A stretch of 64,000 nt of DNA. Origin: Cepaea nemoralis. Lineage: Eukaryota > Mollusca > Gastropoda > Stylommatophora > Helicidae. The stretch lies in contig JACEFZ010018365.1 of NCBI GenBank assembly GCA_014155875.1, positions 515,501-579,500 on the forward strand, written 5' to 3'. Position numbers and translations under genes: made by a program. The notes under the pieces are model-generated. The model had not been told where the DNA came from and did no database searches. It was given only the letters and a program-made list of their open reading frames with translations. Below are positions 46,191 through 56,797 of this stretch, piece by piece; within the stretch, counting starts at the first letter, position 1, and every line of letters begins with the position of its first letter.

Positions 46191-48730
46191 TGAATAGTCG
46201 TTGCCATTTCGTTGGTATGGAAGTAGCCTAAATCTGTCTTGATCAAGTTCAAGATCACTGGTTCTTGCACCGTTGTTTGTGTGTTTGTGGTAGAACTGAC
46301 CCTTCCTCTATCAAATGGCTTGGGAGCCAGTATAGAAGGTTGTACTTCAGTTGTAGGATGTCTACCCTTAAACTTTTGTACCAATTGTTGACAGACATTA
46401 CACGCAAATACATTTTGAAAACATAATTTTATCTTCTTGAAAAAACCTGGTTTGGTGTTGTTGTATGCAAGATGACCAGTCACCGGTGTTTTATGTGCAT
46501 ATTTTGGCATAGTTAACCGGTGTTGTTCAGGTAACACCTGTTCATGGTTACCCGTAGCATGACCTGTAGTTGAAATGCCATTCTTACGTCTAAATAAACA
46601 AGATGCATTTTTGGTTATTTTTGCTTTATCTTTTAGTAATTTTAAGTATGGAGACACACTTGGGTCAGCTTTTTGCTGTTTTATAAATTCTTGTCTGCTG
46701 TTGTCGTCGGTGCCAGTTGGAGAAAGCAACAGTAGTCTCTCATCTTGAAGTGTGTCTTGATGTTTCACACTGTCTGCTCTTGTTGTTGCATTAGCTGCAT
46801 TTAATTTCTCCCATGCAACTATTTCTTCATTAGTACATTGTTTCAGTTGGGGTAAGCACCCCAAAATTAAGTCAGTACAAGGGTTGTTTAGTATTGCACA
46901 AGTAAAGGTACCAGAGAGAAAAGGAGAATCAATATGGGCTTTTGCCAAAGGGTAAATTTCAATGTTACCCGAGAAGGTACGGCATTTGACAGTATCACCT
47001 GTGTAATCACCCGGATTAACCAGTTCTTTCCGAAGACCAATAAGGGTACTGCCGCTGTCCAGCAAACACTGGCATGCTACATTATTGACCATCGCATTGT
47101 GGAACACAAGATTGCCTCTGGAGGCTATTGCTGCGTTCACACTCTCAGATGAGCATAGTACTGTATGTCCACATTCTAGTTTTCCCTCTGTATGGAATTG
47201 GTGACATCGTTCACAGCTGTCGAAGCTCAACATATCGTATGCACCACAAACATTTTCTGCTTGGTTATTAGGTAAGTCACTTTCACTCTCAGACTCATTC
47301 TCACTACCACCATCTGAAGAGGTGTCAATCAAAATGGCATTACTGGCTTTCATACGCTGCCGGCCAAGGCACTTGTTACTATAATGGCCATAACAGGAAC
47401 AAAAAAAACATTTGATGGCACGCCTGTATGCAGATCTTTTACTTTGCTGTTTCTTGATCACATTTTCAAGATGCGCCGGATAATTTGGCGATTTGTCACA
47501 CATAGCATAAGTGTCATGTAAAAGGTGACAATGGATACATTTTTCCATTTTCCTATCTTTCTTATCGTATTTCTGATAAGGTTTCCTATTACTTTGGTAG
47601 TTTTTAGTTTGGTCTTTGACAAAGGAAACTATTTCAGCGTCATTTGAGGTCTTAAACACATCTCTGTTGGAAGAAAAATATGCTGAGCCTTTTTTCTCGA
47701 ATTGCTGGATGTTCTCAATGTCTGACTGCTGCAAAAATTTGGCAAAAGGAGAAGGTATGGTAGATATAACCTTGTCCATAGCAATTAAGTTTTTTAATCT
47801 ATCAAAGTCTTTTCCTATGTTAGCTGCTTTCAGCCACCTGTCTAGTACACTCTGTACATTTGAAACATAATCAATAAAGGTTTCACTAGGTTTAGGTTTT
47901 AGGTTTGAGAACTGAACCTGATACCCAGGGGCATCAAGTAAAAAGTGCTGCATAATCCTATCATGGATGTATTCATAGCTAGATCTAAGCTCTGTCGGTA
48001 TAGTTTCTATTACTTTAAGGGGCTCACCACTGAGATTCTTCGTATAAATTGGGGCCCACATCTCTAATGGAACTTGATGGTATTTAAATTGATATTCTAC
48101 ATTCTCTGTCCATGCTGATATTGAATCATCTTTACAATATGGTTTGATAATATTCTTGTATTTATTAAACTTATTTTCCTCTTGTTGACTTCTAAGTTTA
48201 GTGGCAGAGATTTCTGAGTGTGACTCTACCTCCCTCTCTTTCATCTTTAACTGTGTCTCTGATTCTACTTGTATCTGTTTTTCTTTGACTCTTGTCATTT
48301 CAGCTATCTCTTTTTGCTTTAATTCTTTGTCCTGATCTAATTGCCTTAGCTTTAATTCCTTATCCTGTTCTAGCTGTTTTTGTTTTGTTATCTCAGCTCG
48401 TTCTGCAATGTCCTTCTCTTGTTGTAACTGTTGTTGTTTAACTGTCTTATCGTGTTCTAACTGTTGTTGTTTAATCTCTAATTCTTTTTGCTTAATCTGT
48501 TTTTCATCTTCTAGCTGTTTCTGTTTTGTTATCTCAGCTAGTTGAGCAATCTCTTTTTGATGCTGTCTTTCTTGTGCGCGTTCATTTCTTTCAGCATCTT
48601 CTTTTCGTATGCGATCAGCTTTTTCAGCCTCTTTTGCTTCTTTAAAATTTTGATCTGCATATTGTTGTAGTTCTTTCCCTGTTAATTCTAGTTCTTTACC
48701 TGCTTTTATGAAATCTGATAAAGTTGCCAT
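46178..48730 (-). CDS. Gag-protease-integrase zinc domain of the deleted Gmr1-like element
   Basis: A single 850-codon stretch from the ATG at 48730 (MATLSDFIKAGKELELTGKE). A long Q/K/E coiled coil covers residues about 20-185. The capsid-like region has LSGEPLKVIETIPTELRSSY and YQVQFSNLKPKPSETF. Zinc knuckles are CIHCHLLHDTYAMC and CFFCSCYGHYSNKC. A protease follows with CLLDSGSTLIGL (near 47050) and LILGCLPQ. Integrase zinc-domain sequence then appears in the same frame: TPVTGHLAYNNTK and ACNVCQQLVQK. Homology stops just before the first catalytic Asp of integrase, where the deletion begins. Protease and integrase are in one frame here, unlike the intact-looking copy. The stretch may still be translated, but the element cannot move without enzymes from elsewhere. 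Confidence 0.85.
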   Translation of the reverse strand: MATLSDFIKAGKELELTGKELQQYADQNFKEAKEAEKADRIRKEDAERNERAQERQHQKEIAQLAEITKQKQLEDEKQIKQKELEIKQQQLEHDKTVKQQQLQQEKDIAERAEITKQKQLEQDKELKLRQLDQDKELKQKEIAEMTRVKEKQIQVESETQLKMKEREVESHSEISATKLRSQQEENKFNKYKNIIKPYCKDDSISAWTENVEYQFKYHQVPLEMWAPIYTKNLSGEPLKVIETIPTELRSSYEYIHDRIMQHFLLDAPGYQVQFSNLKPKPSETFIDYVSNVQSVLDRWLKAANIGKDFDRLKNLIAMDKVISTIPSPFAKFLQQSDIENIQQFEKKGSAYFSSNRDVFKTSNDAEIVSFVKDQTKNYQSNRKPYQKYDKKDRKMEKCIHCHLLHDTYAMCDKSPNYPAHLENVIKKQQSKRSAYRRAIKCFFCSCYGHYSNKCLGRQRMKASNAILIDTSSDGGSENESESESDLPNNQAENVCGAYDMLSFDSCERCHQFHTEGKLECGHTVLCSSESVNAAIASRGNLVFHNAMVNNVACQCLLDSGSTLIGLRKELVNPGDYTGDTVKCRTFSGNIEIYPLAKAHIDSPFLSGTFTCAILNNPCTDLILGCLPQLKQCTNEEIVAWEKLNAANATTRADSVKHQDTLQDERLLLLSPTGTDDNSRQEFIKQQKADPSVSPYLKLLKDKAKITKNASCLFRRKNGISTTGHATGNHEQVLPEQHRLTMPKYAHKTPVTGHLAYNNTKPGFFKKIKLCFQNVFACNVCQQLVQKFKGRHPTTEVQPSILAPKPFDRGRVSSTTNTQTTVQEPVILNLIKTDLGYFHTNEMATTIQCGT

Positions 48731-49986
48731 CTTAATTTAGTAATTGGCTAGCAGTGACAGACAATGATCTTTTTATTAATTATTTATCTTTAATATATTA
48801 TTTTTATTCACCAATGAGCGCCAAGAATTGTACTCTTTGCTTGTGCCCTGCAAAATTTAATGCTGAAAAAACAGAGCACAAAAATACAATAGTGTCTCAA
48901 AAGCTGAAAAAGAGATGCACTATTAATCACATTGCATGCCAAAATATATAAGTGTACTCAGCTTTAACGTTCCCGAGGATCGGGGAACGGAACTCCGTTG
49001 CCACAGGTCACCTTGGTACTTTCGGGTGGAGGCACGTGTCGTTACCAGCAAACTATATTTGGTACTCAGGGCCGTAATCAGGTGTAGTACGCCCTTTGAT
49101 ATGCAGGGCCGTAGTAATTAGGCCTATTACACGATATGTTAACCCAGACCCCTACGGACAATGACTTAGACAATGACAGACAGATTCACGAACAACTAGA
49201 ATGTGTATTAAATAACTTAAATGTCAATGTCCTGTCTTAGCTCTATCAGTTATTGCCTTACGTTACTAATCCTATTTAATTTCTGTAAGTGTTGTGCAGG
49301 CAAGTACCATCTGCCTGGCCAAAAAATAGTTCCATCGTGACGGTAAACACATAGAAAATATGACCAAAAATATGCATATCTGCTTTTAAAGAAATAAAAA
49401 TAACATCATAATGTTTAAATCAATAAATATATTCCTTTAGTAATTGAAATAAATAAATAATAAATGATATAACGTACCGATTCAGGCGAGCAGCTGTTTA
49501 GCAAATTTCTACACACTCGATTGCTGTATGCTAATGAGCCCAGACGACTGTTTGTCAATCATCTGACGTCACAGCACAGCGCGATGAAAAATCGATATTG
49601 TCGGCTTTGTTTTGTATCGCTCCGCCCTGAATCATTTTTGGTACTCATTTCTGAACAAAAAGGTAAATATATAAATAAATATGAGAAAGCAAGAATATTA
49701 ATACTTACAGCTTTGATGAATACATAATCTCACTAAATAAATACTTCATAAACACAATTAAACAGTTTAATACGTCACGATAGGCACATTTCTAGCTTGC
49801 AAAATTCTCTCGTCTGCACAAATCACCGTCACTACAAAAATTAAACCCTACTCTCGTGGACGAGTGGAGTAGCTTGAATATTACATTCAAGCTTCACTTC
49901 TGACAACCACAATTACCATTTACTGTGGGTATTAGCTTGGCGCTTTCGTCCAAGCACCACTTCTTGACACCACAATTACCCTGGCC
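48731..49986 (-). other. 5' leader of the deleted Gmr1-like element
   Basis: About 1.25 kb between the 5' LTR and gag, AT-rich around 49330-49470, without a recognised gene. A duplicated phrase, ACCACAATTACC with CTTGGCGCTTTCGTCCAAGC nearby (49905-49980), lies next to the LTR. No primer site was assigned. Confidence 0.65.
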
Positions 49987-50578
49987 TGTCAACAACTTAA
50001 CTGACAGGCATCATCGGGTACTTCTCACACACTCATACAAGACAACTTGCAAGTCGTGTGGGAGGCAAAATGCATGGTCCATTTTATTGCCGTTGGCTCG
50101 CTTACAAGCGGTAAACAGTCGCTAATGCATTACACAATATACAGCCACAGAATTATCTAACACAAACTGCTAACCCTATGCTAACTCTATCTATGAGTGA
50201 ACACAAAACCCCTAACGTTATTCTACACGATGTGAACGCCCCAAGTCCAGTCTCCCGTCTGCCGAACATCTCTCCCCTGGTTACACACCACGCGGGGGTG
50301 ACCTTCTCCTTCGTGCGTGTTACCTCACATCGCACGCTGCTGGCAAAACGTGGCCTGTTGAGTGTCTACTCAACTGTGCTCTGGCTTCATGAGGTGTGGT
50401 GGTATCGTGATTAGAGTGCTAACTCTCTGCACACCGCCTGCGTGTATCATGAGGGAGTGGCTAACCTTCCACGATTCCCTCATCTCCCCTGCTCTTGCCT
50501 CGGGCACCGTATCTCCTCCTGGTCCCTCCAGGATTGACCGCTCTCCCTGGCGGAGGGGATGCGGTTGAGTCTTTGACA
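49987..50578 (-). repeat. 5' LTR of the deleted Gmr1-like element
   Basis: 592 bp; differs from the other LTR by GCTAAC for GCAAAC and one extra base near 50030. AATAAA on the minus strand is at 50083-50088. Confidence 0.92.
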
Positions 50579-51000
50579 AAATGCCTCTGTAAATATTCGG
50601 TACCTTGTGTCTTAGGGTGTTGCCTTGTTTAAGCTGCTATTTTTCTGTGATATTCCGCTATGATTCATCAATTTCTAAAGAGATTCCCTTTCCATGCTAT
50701 CAAATTTCACAAATCCAATATAAAGTGTTGACTTCAGTTTGATGCTTTGTTCTGTTATTTTTCGCAGTGTAACTATCTAGTCAGCGCAGGACCTATTTGG
50801 TCGAAATCAGCACTTTATCCCTTAGTTATTTGTCAATGGCATCTCGTAATCTCTCTAAAATGATCCCGCTCAGTATTTCCCCGGGAACTCACAGTAATAT
50901 TGTTCTTGTATAAGTGCCGCATCCCTGTAGATACCTTCTCCTTTGCAGCTTTACCAGATATCCTTGTGTGTCTGGTTCATTGTGTCTTGGAACGATGTTC
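50579..51000 (-). pseudogene. LINE 3 RT, N-terminal part, broken
   Basis: Minus-strand reading, right to left: GYLVKL...YLQGCGTYTRTILL, VPGEILSGII, then SCADXIVTLRKITEQSIKL (X, stop), LYIGFVKFDS, KLMNHSGIS and RYRIFTEAF, which joins FEIRTALRQRC across the inserted element. The motifs match the CDNYRGI-to-AFDS part of an RTE-like LINE RT. Stops and substitutions, including the loss of the motif A aspartate pattern, mark it as dead. Confidence 0.72.
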
Positions 51001-51200
51001 TTTGTCGCACGTCTCTTGAGGTAATTATTAGAACGTCCACATAAAGACGGTAGAGGACTCAGTGTTTAATGTCTGGGGATCTTTCCTTCTACATGTGCCA
51101 TGAAGAAGTCTGTTAGAATGGGACCAAGATGGCTCCTCTTGCCGCGCCGTCAATTTAGCGAATGATTATTTGAGGACGTTGATTTTGGCAAATATTAACA
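51001..51200 (-). pseudogene. Possible Penelope-like or LINE RT scrap
   Basis: The minus-strand reading RGAILVPF, stop, then TDFFMAHVEGKIP-like sequence in a shifted frame, and LYVDVLIIT near 51010-51045, resembles the palm of Penelope-type reverse transcriptases (GxPLGPxLAxIFM, then YVDD). It is very short and frameshifted, so the call is tentative. Confidence 0.3.
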
Positions 51201-51499
51201 TGGGTAAAAAGAAAACCGTCACCTGAACAGACCTCGGCGACTGCATTAGCCACTCATTCATTCCTCAGGCCCAAGACCCCTCTGTCCTACATCATAAGGT
51301 ACTATAGCCAGTAGACGACTGTGACTGTTGAATGTGTCGATGTAGGTACATAGAAATAATAATCTCTCCGTTGTCGGTGTTGGTGTGTCTAGTGGTTTGT
51401 GTATTCTCATAAAATTTCCATTGTGTCGTGTAATGGAACATTGGTGAAAGGAAAGGCTATATCCGTGAATGCCGCGTGTTTAAGATGTAGGGCTATTGT
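51201..51499. other. Unassigned sequence
   Basis: No gene, RNA or tandem repeat recognised between the LINE scraps. Confidence 0.5.
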
Positions 51500-51943
51500 G
51501 TCTAATAATTCCATCATTACCATCTTCCACTTCTTTCGTCAAGTGTCGTGGGGAGGAACAATAATCGCTCTAGCGCCCGATGGGCGGCACTGGATAGTGT
51601 CATCCCATATGATTGTCATCAATCCATTGTCTTCTCGGGCGTCCTCTTGGTCTCGTGGCAGATGATCTTTGATGCAGGGCCAGTGATTGTAGTTGTTGGT
51701 GTTGCATACTAACGATATGGCCAAACCACTTGATCTTCTGTCTTTCAATAATTGTGGCACAAGGTGTTGATCCCACAGTTTGTCTGATAACAGCATTTCT
51801 TACTCGGTCTCGGATTGTTAAGTTGGTAGTTCTCCTCAGGAATCTCATCTCACAGGTGTTTATTTTGCTAAAGTGTGATTTGGATATAGTCCAAGTTTGA
51901 GATTGGTAGCATAGGACTGCTAATACTTCTGTTCCAAGGACTG
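51500..51943 (-). pseudogene. LINE 4, RT C-terminus
   Basis: The minus-strand reading LCYQSQTWTISKSHFSKINT, CEMRFLRRTTNLTIRDRVRN, ERQKIKWFGHIVSM and RPRGRPRRQWIDD is the thumb and C-terminal region of an APE-type LINE RT, the same family as LINE 2. Upstream sequence of the same copy (ANALTYQLSPLLKHPNILMS) lies at 53104-53340, separated by the plus-strand I-like LINE. Confidence 0.78.
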
Positions 51944-53104
51944 GTGCTTTCATGCATCGAGTATGCCCAGGCCATCCTCACTGTCAGCCCTACACAGATT
52001 GGACGACTTGAAAAGGTACAAAACGAAGCCATGCGCATCATTTTGTGCTGCACGAAAGACACCAGCTGTGTAGCAATGAGATACCTCCTTGACTTCCCGA
52101 CAATGGAACACAGAATCAAGATCTGGAGAGCTCGTGCATACTTAAAAATAAGTGCAGATGAGCAGCACCCTCTGCATGACGCTATATTCAGAGAAAAGGG
52201 TGACAGGTTAAAGAGGGGCAAATCATGGATGGGTCGGGCGGAAGATGTCGTCAGACAGGTCTGCAGTCTTACCAGTATCAACCCCGGCAAGGAATGGGTG
52301 CCTGTGCCTCCAGCTTTTAAGTGCACTTTCTCCTGCATTATCACACTCGACAGACGGTGCAGAGAAGAGAACCCTGCCGCTGTTAATGCAGAGGTCAACG
52401 CGCTCATCTATGAACACTCAGATAGCCCCGAAGTGCTCATCTATACAGATGGATCTGTTGTAAAGCAGCAGAGAAGTGCATGGGCATTTACAGCCCGTTC
52501 AGCGGGTCGAACCGTTCAAGAATCCAGTGGTGCCCACTCTATAACCACGGGCAGCATGACGATGGAGGTGATGGCAGTTACATAGGCTTTCATATGGCTG
52601 GAATCACAGCATTATACTAACGTGTGTGTACTAAGTAATTCAATGAGCATGATTCAGAAGGTCGAAGCTGGATCTGTACGTAGACAATGGACTGAGTCGC
52701 TGCGGAAGTCTGTTGTCCGTAAAGTCACCTTCATCTTCGTCCCGGGACATGCGGGAGTCGAGGGAAATGAACGAGCTGACAAACTGGCTGGCTCTGCACC
52801 CCCTGTAGATGGCCAGCCCATGGATCGTGCCGATGTTATTAACGTCCTTAAAGATTTGGCGAGAACAGAGGATTTTGACGTCAGTGATTCCACATCGCTG
52901 TCCAGGATAAAGACTTGGGAGTAAGAATCGGCCAGACGCGAGAGGTACATCTGGAAAACAAGGCGCCTCGTCAACCAACACAGAACTGGCACTGTTAGCC
53001 ACCGGACGCTGATGCATATGCTGGGGGGAGGATCTGAGCACCTATGGACATGTCCGGAGTGCAATGAAGATACCCCAACTTATAACTGATAACTGATAAC
53101 TGGT
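51944..53104 (+). pseudogene. I-type LINE, 5'-truncated, RT end plus RNase H
   Basis: Plus strand. It opens in the RT C-terminus (RLEKVQNEAMRIILCCTKDT) and continues into an RNase H domain. Visible blocks: LIYTDGSVVKQQRSAWAF near 52440, TMEVMAVT near 52565 followed by an in-frame TAG, VLSNSMSMIQKV near 52630 where the family has Asp and this copy Asn, and FVPGHAGVEGNERADKLAG near 52740-52790. The end gives EHLWTCPECNEDTPTYN before a (TAACTGA)n tail at 53080-53102. An RNase H domain after RT marks the I group. It sits inside LINE 4, with degenerate ACTGGTG repeats at both edges (about 51939 and 53098). Confidence 0.78.
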
Positions 53105-53340
53105 GTGAATATGTTGTTTATTATCTGTCGTTTTGCGGACATGAGTATATTTGGATGTTTCAGTAAGGGTGATAGTTGATATGTAAGTGCATTAGCTTTT
53201 TGACATCTGATTTCGATTTCTCTATCCAATCTGCCAACTTCTCTTTCAATTTCCTCCATAATTCTCGAGCAATAGTACTTGAATGTCATGTGTTTATAAT
53301 TTAGGTCCATTGTGTCGAATAAGTCCACCATGAATGCCAT
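53105..53340 (-). pseudogene. LINE 4, upstream RT thumb
   Basis: The minus-strand reading LDREIEIRCQKANALTYQLS, LLKHPNILMSAKRQIINNIF continues into the part at 51500-51943. Sequence further right, to about 53440, is probably also LINE 4 but too decayed to read. Confidence 0.65.
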
Positions 53341-53440
53341 GTGTTAATGATTTAGACGTATGTGTCTACTAATTTCTTCATGAATGCCAGTTTTCCAGCA
53401 ACGAATCCACAGCTTTTGGAGCGACATGAAATTCATTATT

Positions 53441-53749
53441 TCCATATCATAATATGACTGAACAGGAGCAATTATAAATTAAAGCATTCAATATTTCCAC
53501 AGAAAAGCTGAAGTTGAATCCAAAATACTATCTGATGTTCTTGTAGACAGACATTGCATCAAATAATATTGCAGTGTTACTTTTATGTTAGTAATTTAAT
53601 CAACGATGAAGTGCAGTGCAGGCAGTTACAAACAACAGACAACAGGGGTGAACCTATTAATCAGCAAACACTCTATTGAATATGACCCATATGATAGAGA
53701 GTTGTTGTATTTCTCAATGAACTGCCATATATTGCTATTGATATTTCTG
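53441..53749. other. No recognised feature
   Basis: AT-rich. A short open stretch at 53606-53851 runs into the 62-bp satellite and has no recognisable domain. Confidence 0.5.
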
Positions 53750-54033
53750 TCCTGTATCTGTGTCTCTATACTCTTATATGATCATTACAATCCTACATTA
53801 ATGTACATTATCCATCTTTCCTGCGTCTCTTTACTCTTATACAATTATTAAAATCTTACATTAATGAACACTAGCCATCTTTCTGTGTCTCTTTACTATT
53901 GTACAATCATTACAATCCTACATTAATGCGCGTTATCCATCTGTCTGCGTCTCTTTACTCTTATACAATTATTACCATCATTAATTAATGTACATTAGCC
54001 ATCTTTCTGTGTCTCTTTACTCTTATACAATTA
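53750..54033. repeat. 62-bp satellite, left part
   Basis: GTCTCTTTACTC recurs at 53762, 53825, 53887, 53949 and 54011, a 62-63-bp period, with ACAATCCTACATTAATGTAC in each unit. It is interrupted by Helitron copy 2 and resumes at 55464. Confidence 0.9.
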
Positions 54034-54139
54034 CTAGCTGACCCGGCCTGGCTTCGCCCAGACCCTGGTGGGGAGCATCTCATTTAATTCATATAAGTAG
54101 TCATATAAGTTCCCGTTCCCGACTATCTGTCTGTCTGTA

Positions 54140-54171
<32 letters not shown>

Positions 54172-55463
54172 CCGGCCCGGCTTCGCCCAGCCACTGGTGG
54201 GGAGCATCTCATTTAATTCATATAAGTAGTCATATAAGCTCCCGTTCCCGTTCCCAACTATCTACTGTCTGTCTGTCTGTCTGTCTATTATTAGAAAGAG
54301 CACTTGAAAGATCTTTACATCTTCCCCCAACAATTAACATGGGTAAATGGAGCGTCTTATTTAATTCATATTCGGCCCCTGCTCCCGTTCCCGTTCGCAA
54401 AAAAGACGACCCGGCCCGGCTTCGCCCAGTCCCTGATGGGGAGCATATCATTTAATTCATATTCGGCGGAGGGAGCAGGAGGAGGGAGCAGGAGGGAGCA
54501 GGAGGATACAGGAGTAGGAGGGAGGAGGAGGGATTAGGAGGAGGAGGGAGAAGGAGGAGGGAGGAGGAGGGAGGAGCACTAAGAGGGAGGAGGAGGGAGA
54601 AGGAGGAAGGAAAAGGAGGAGGGTGGATGAGGGGAGGAGGAAGAGCGAGGAGGGGAGGAGGAGGGAGGAGGGAGGAAAAAGAGGGAGGAGGAGGGAGAAG
54701 GAGGAAGAGGGAGGAGGGAGGAGGAGGGAGAGGAAGGAGGGAGAGGAAGGATGGAGAGGGAGGAGGAGGAGAGAGGAGGAGGAGGGAGGAGGCGGAGGGA
54801 TAAGGAGGAAGGAGGAGGAGGGAGGAGGAAGAGGGAGGAGGAAGAGGGAGAAGGAGGGGAGGAGGAGGGAGAGGGAAAGAGAGGGAGGAGGAGGGAGGCG
54901 GGAGGAGGTAGATGAAGGAGGAGAGAAAAGGAGGAGGTAGGAGGGGGAGAAGGGAGGAGGAAGAGGGAGGAAGAAGAGGGAGGAGGAGATGAGGAGGAGG
55001 AGGAGAGAGGAGGAGGCGGCGGAGGAGGAGGGATTAGGAGGAGGAGGGAGTAGGAGAGCGAGGAGGAGGGAGGAGGGGGGAGGAGGAGGAGGAAGAGGGA
55101 GGAGGATGGAGGAGGATGGAGGAGGAAGAGGGGTAGGAGGAGGGGGAGGAGGATTATAACGCATATGCCTGTAGATAACTGCAGCGAAAAGGTCCACCTA
55201 TTTGAGAAATATGCAACAATTTTACATATGTAGCAATTCTATTAGAAGTTATGTCCCCTGGCTATATATACATTATAATGTATATTAAATATTAATAATA
55301 TTAAGAAAATATGTTGTAGACTAAAAAAAACTATGACAGTTGGCTGCACGAGAATGAGAGGAAGACGTGTAGAAAATTTCATCTCAATCGGATGGACCGT
55401 TCGCGAACGCATAAAATACATACATACATACATACAGACATACATTCTATTTTATATATAAAA
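54034..55463 (-). mobile_element. Non-autonomous Helitron-like element, copy 2
   Basis: Same family as 37725-40695. The minus-strand 3' end is GGTCAGCTAG at 54034 and the 5' end TTTTATATATAAAATAG at 55463 (TT instead of TC). The left block is repeated three times (about 54039, 54171 and 54409) with (TCTG)n runs between, followed by a GGA core of about 0.7 kb and the conserved right end with TTTCATCTCAATCGGATGG. The neighbouring 62-bp units show the empty site CAATTA|TTACAATCC, so insertion was between A and T without duplication. Confidence 0.78.
54466..55155. repeat. GGA-rich polypurine minisatellite in Helitron copy 2
   Basis: About 0.7 kb of GGAGGAGGGA-type units, much shorter than the 1.9 kb in copy 1, so the core length varies between family members. 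Confidence 0.93.
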
Positions 55464-55505
55464 TTACAATCCTACATTAATGTACATTAGCCATCAAAAT
55501 CTGCG
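55464..55505. repeat. 62-bp satellite, right remainder
   Basis: TTACAATCCTACATTAATGT and what follows resume the unit broken at 54033. Confidence 0.88.
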
Positions 55506-55509
55506 GCAC

Positions 55510-56797
55510 CCTGACCCGCATGTACTGTAAGACATCTCACACGTACATATATCCACCATCATCCGCCTGTACTGTAAGACATCTCACACGTACATACATC
55601 CATCATGACCCCTGTACTGTAAGACATCTCACACGTAAATACATCCACATTAACCCGACGGTACTGTAGGACATCTCAAAAAAGTATACACTAATCATGA
55701 CCCGCCTGTACTGTAAGAAATCTCACACGAGCAAACATCCACCATGACCCGTCTGTACTGTAAGACATCTCACACGTTATTCATAAATCCAGCATGACCC
55801 GCCTGTACTGTAAGACATCTCACTCGAGCATACATCCACCATGACCCGTCTGTACTGTAAGACATCTCACAAGTTGTGCATACATCCACCGTGACTCGCC
55901 TGTACAGTAAGAGATCTCACACGTGCATACATCCACCACAACAAGCCTGTACTGTAAGAATCTCACACGAACATACATCCACCATGATCCGCCTGTATTG
56001 TAAGACATCTGACACGTTGTGCATTCATGCACCTTGAACAGCCTGTACTGTAGCACATCTCACATGTTGTGCATTTATCCACCATGACTAGCCTGTACTG
56101 CAAGGGATCTGACTTGTTGTGCATTCATCCACCATGACCCGCCTGTACAGTAAGGCATCTCACACGTACATACATCCACCATGACCCGCCTTTACTATAA
56201 GACTTCTCACACGTTGTACATTCATTCACCATGACCCGCCTATACTGTAAGACATCTCACACGTACATGCATCCACCATGACACGCCTTTACTATAAGAC
56301 TTCTCACACGTACATACATCCACCGTCACCCGCCTTTACTATAAGACTTCTCACACGTACATACATCCACCATGACCCGCCTTTATTATAAGACTTCTCA
56401 CACGCACATACACCCACCATGACCCGCCTGTACTGTAAGACATCTCACACGTACATACATCCACCATGACCCGCCTTTACTATAAGACTTCTCACACGTT
56501 GTACATTCATTCACCATGACCCGCCTATACTGTAAGACATCTCACACGTACATGCATCCACCATGACACGCCTTTACTATAAGACTTCTCAGACTTACAT
56601 ACATCCACCGTGACCCGCCTTTACTATAAGACTTCTCACACGTACATACATCCACCATGACCCGCCTTTATTATAAGACTTCTCACACGTACATACATCC
56701 ACCATGACCCGCCTTTACTATAAGACTTCTCACACGTACATACACCCACCATGACCCGCCTGTACTGTAAGACATCTCACACGTGCATACATCCACT
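55510..56797. repeat. 47-bp satellite, about 27 units
   Basis: Units read ACATACATCCACCATGACCC, GCCTGTACTGTAAGACATCT, CACACGT, with a subfamily carrying TTTACTATAAGACTTCT. A block near 56170-56390 is nearly repeated at 56460-56690, indicating larger-scale duplication. Unit length varies by a few bases. Confidence 0.93.

Larger units (their letters stand above)
42436..50578 (-). mobile_element. Gmr1-like element, internally deleted, 8.1 kb
   Basis: Bounded by LTRs 42436-43026 and 49987-50578 and the 5-bp duplication AAATG (42431-42435, 50579-50583). On the minus strand it keeps Gag, protease, the integrase zinc domain, the integrase C-terminus and pieces of RT and RNase H in the Gmr1 order, but the DD35E core and the YIDD palm are missing. 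The LTRs differ at only about two positions, although the interior is degraded. It is related to, but clearly diverged from, the element at 26235-34152. LTR ends are again TGTCA/TGACA. Confidence 0.88.
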
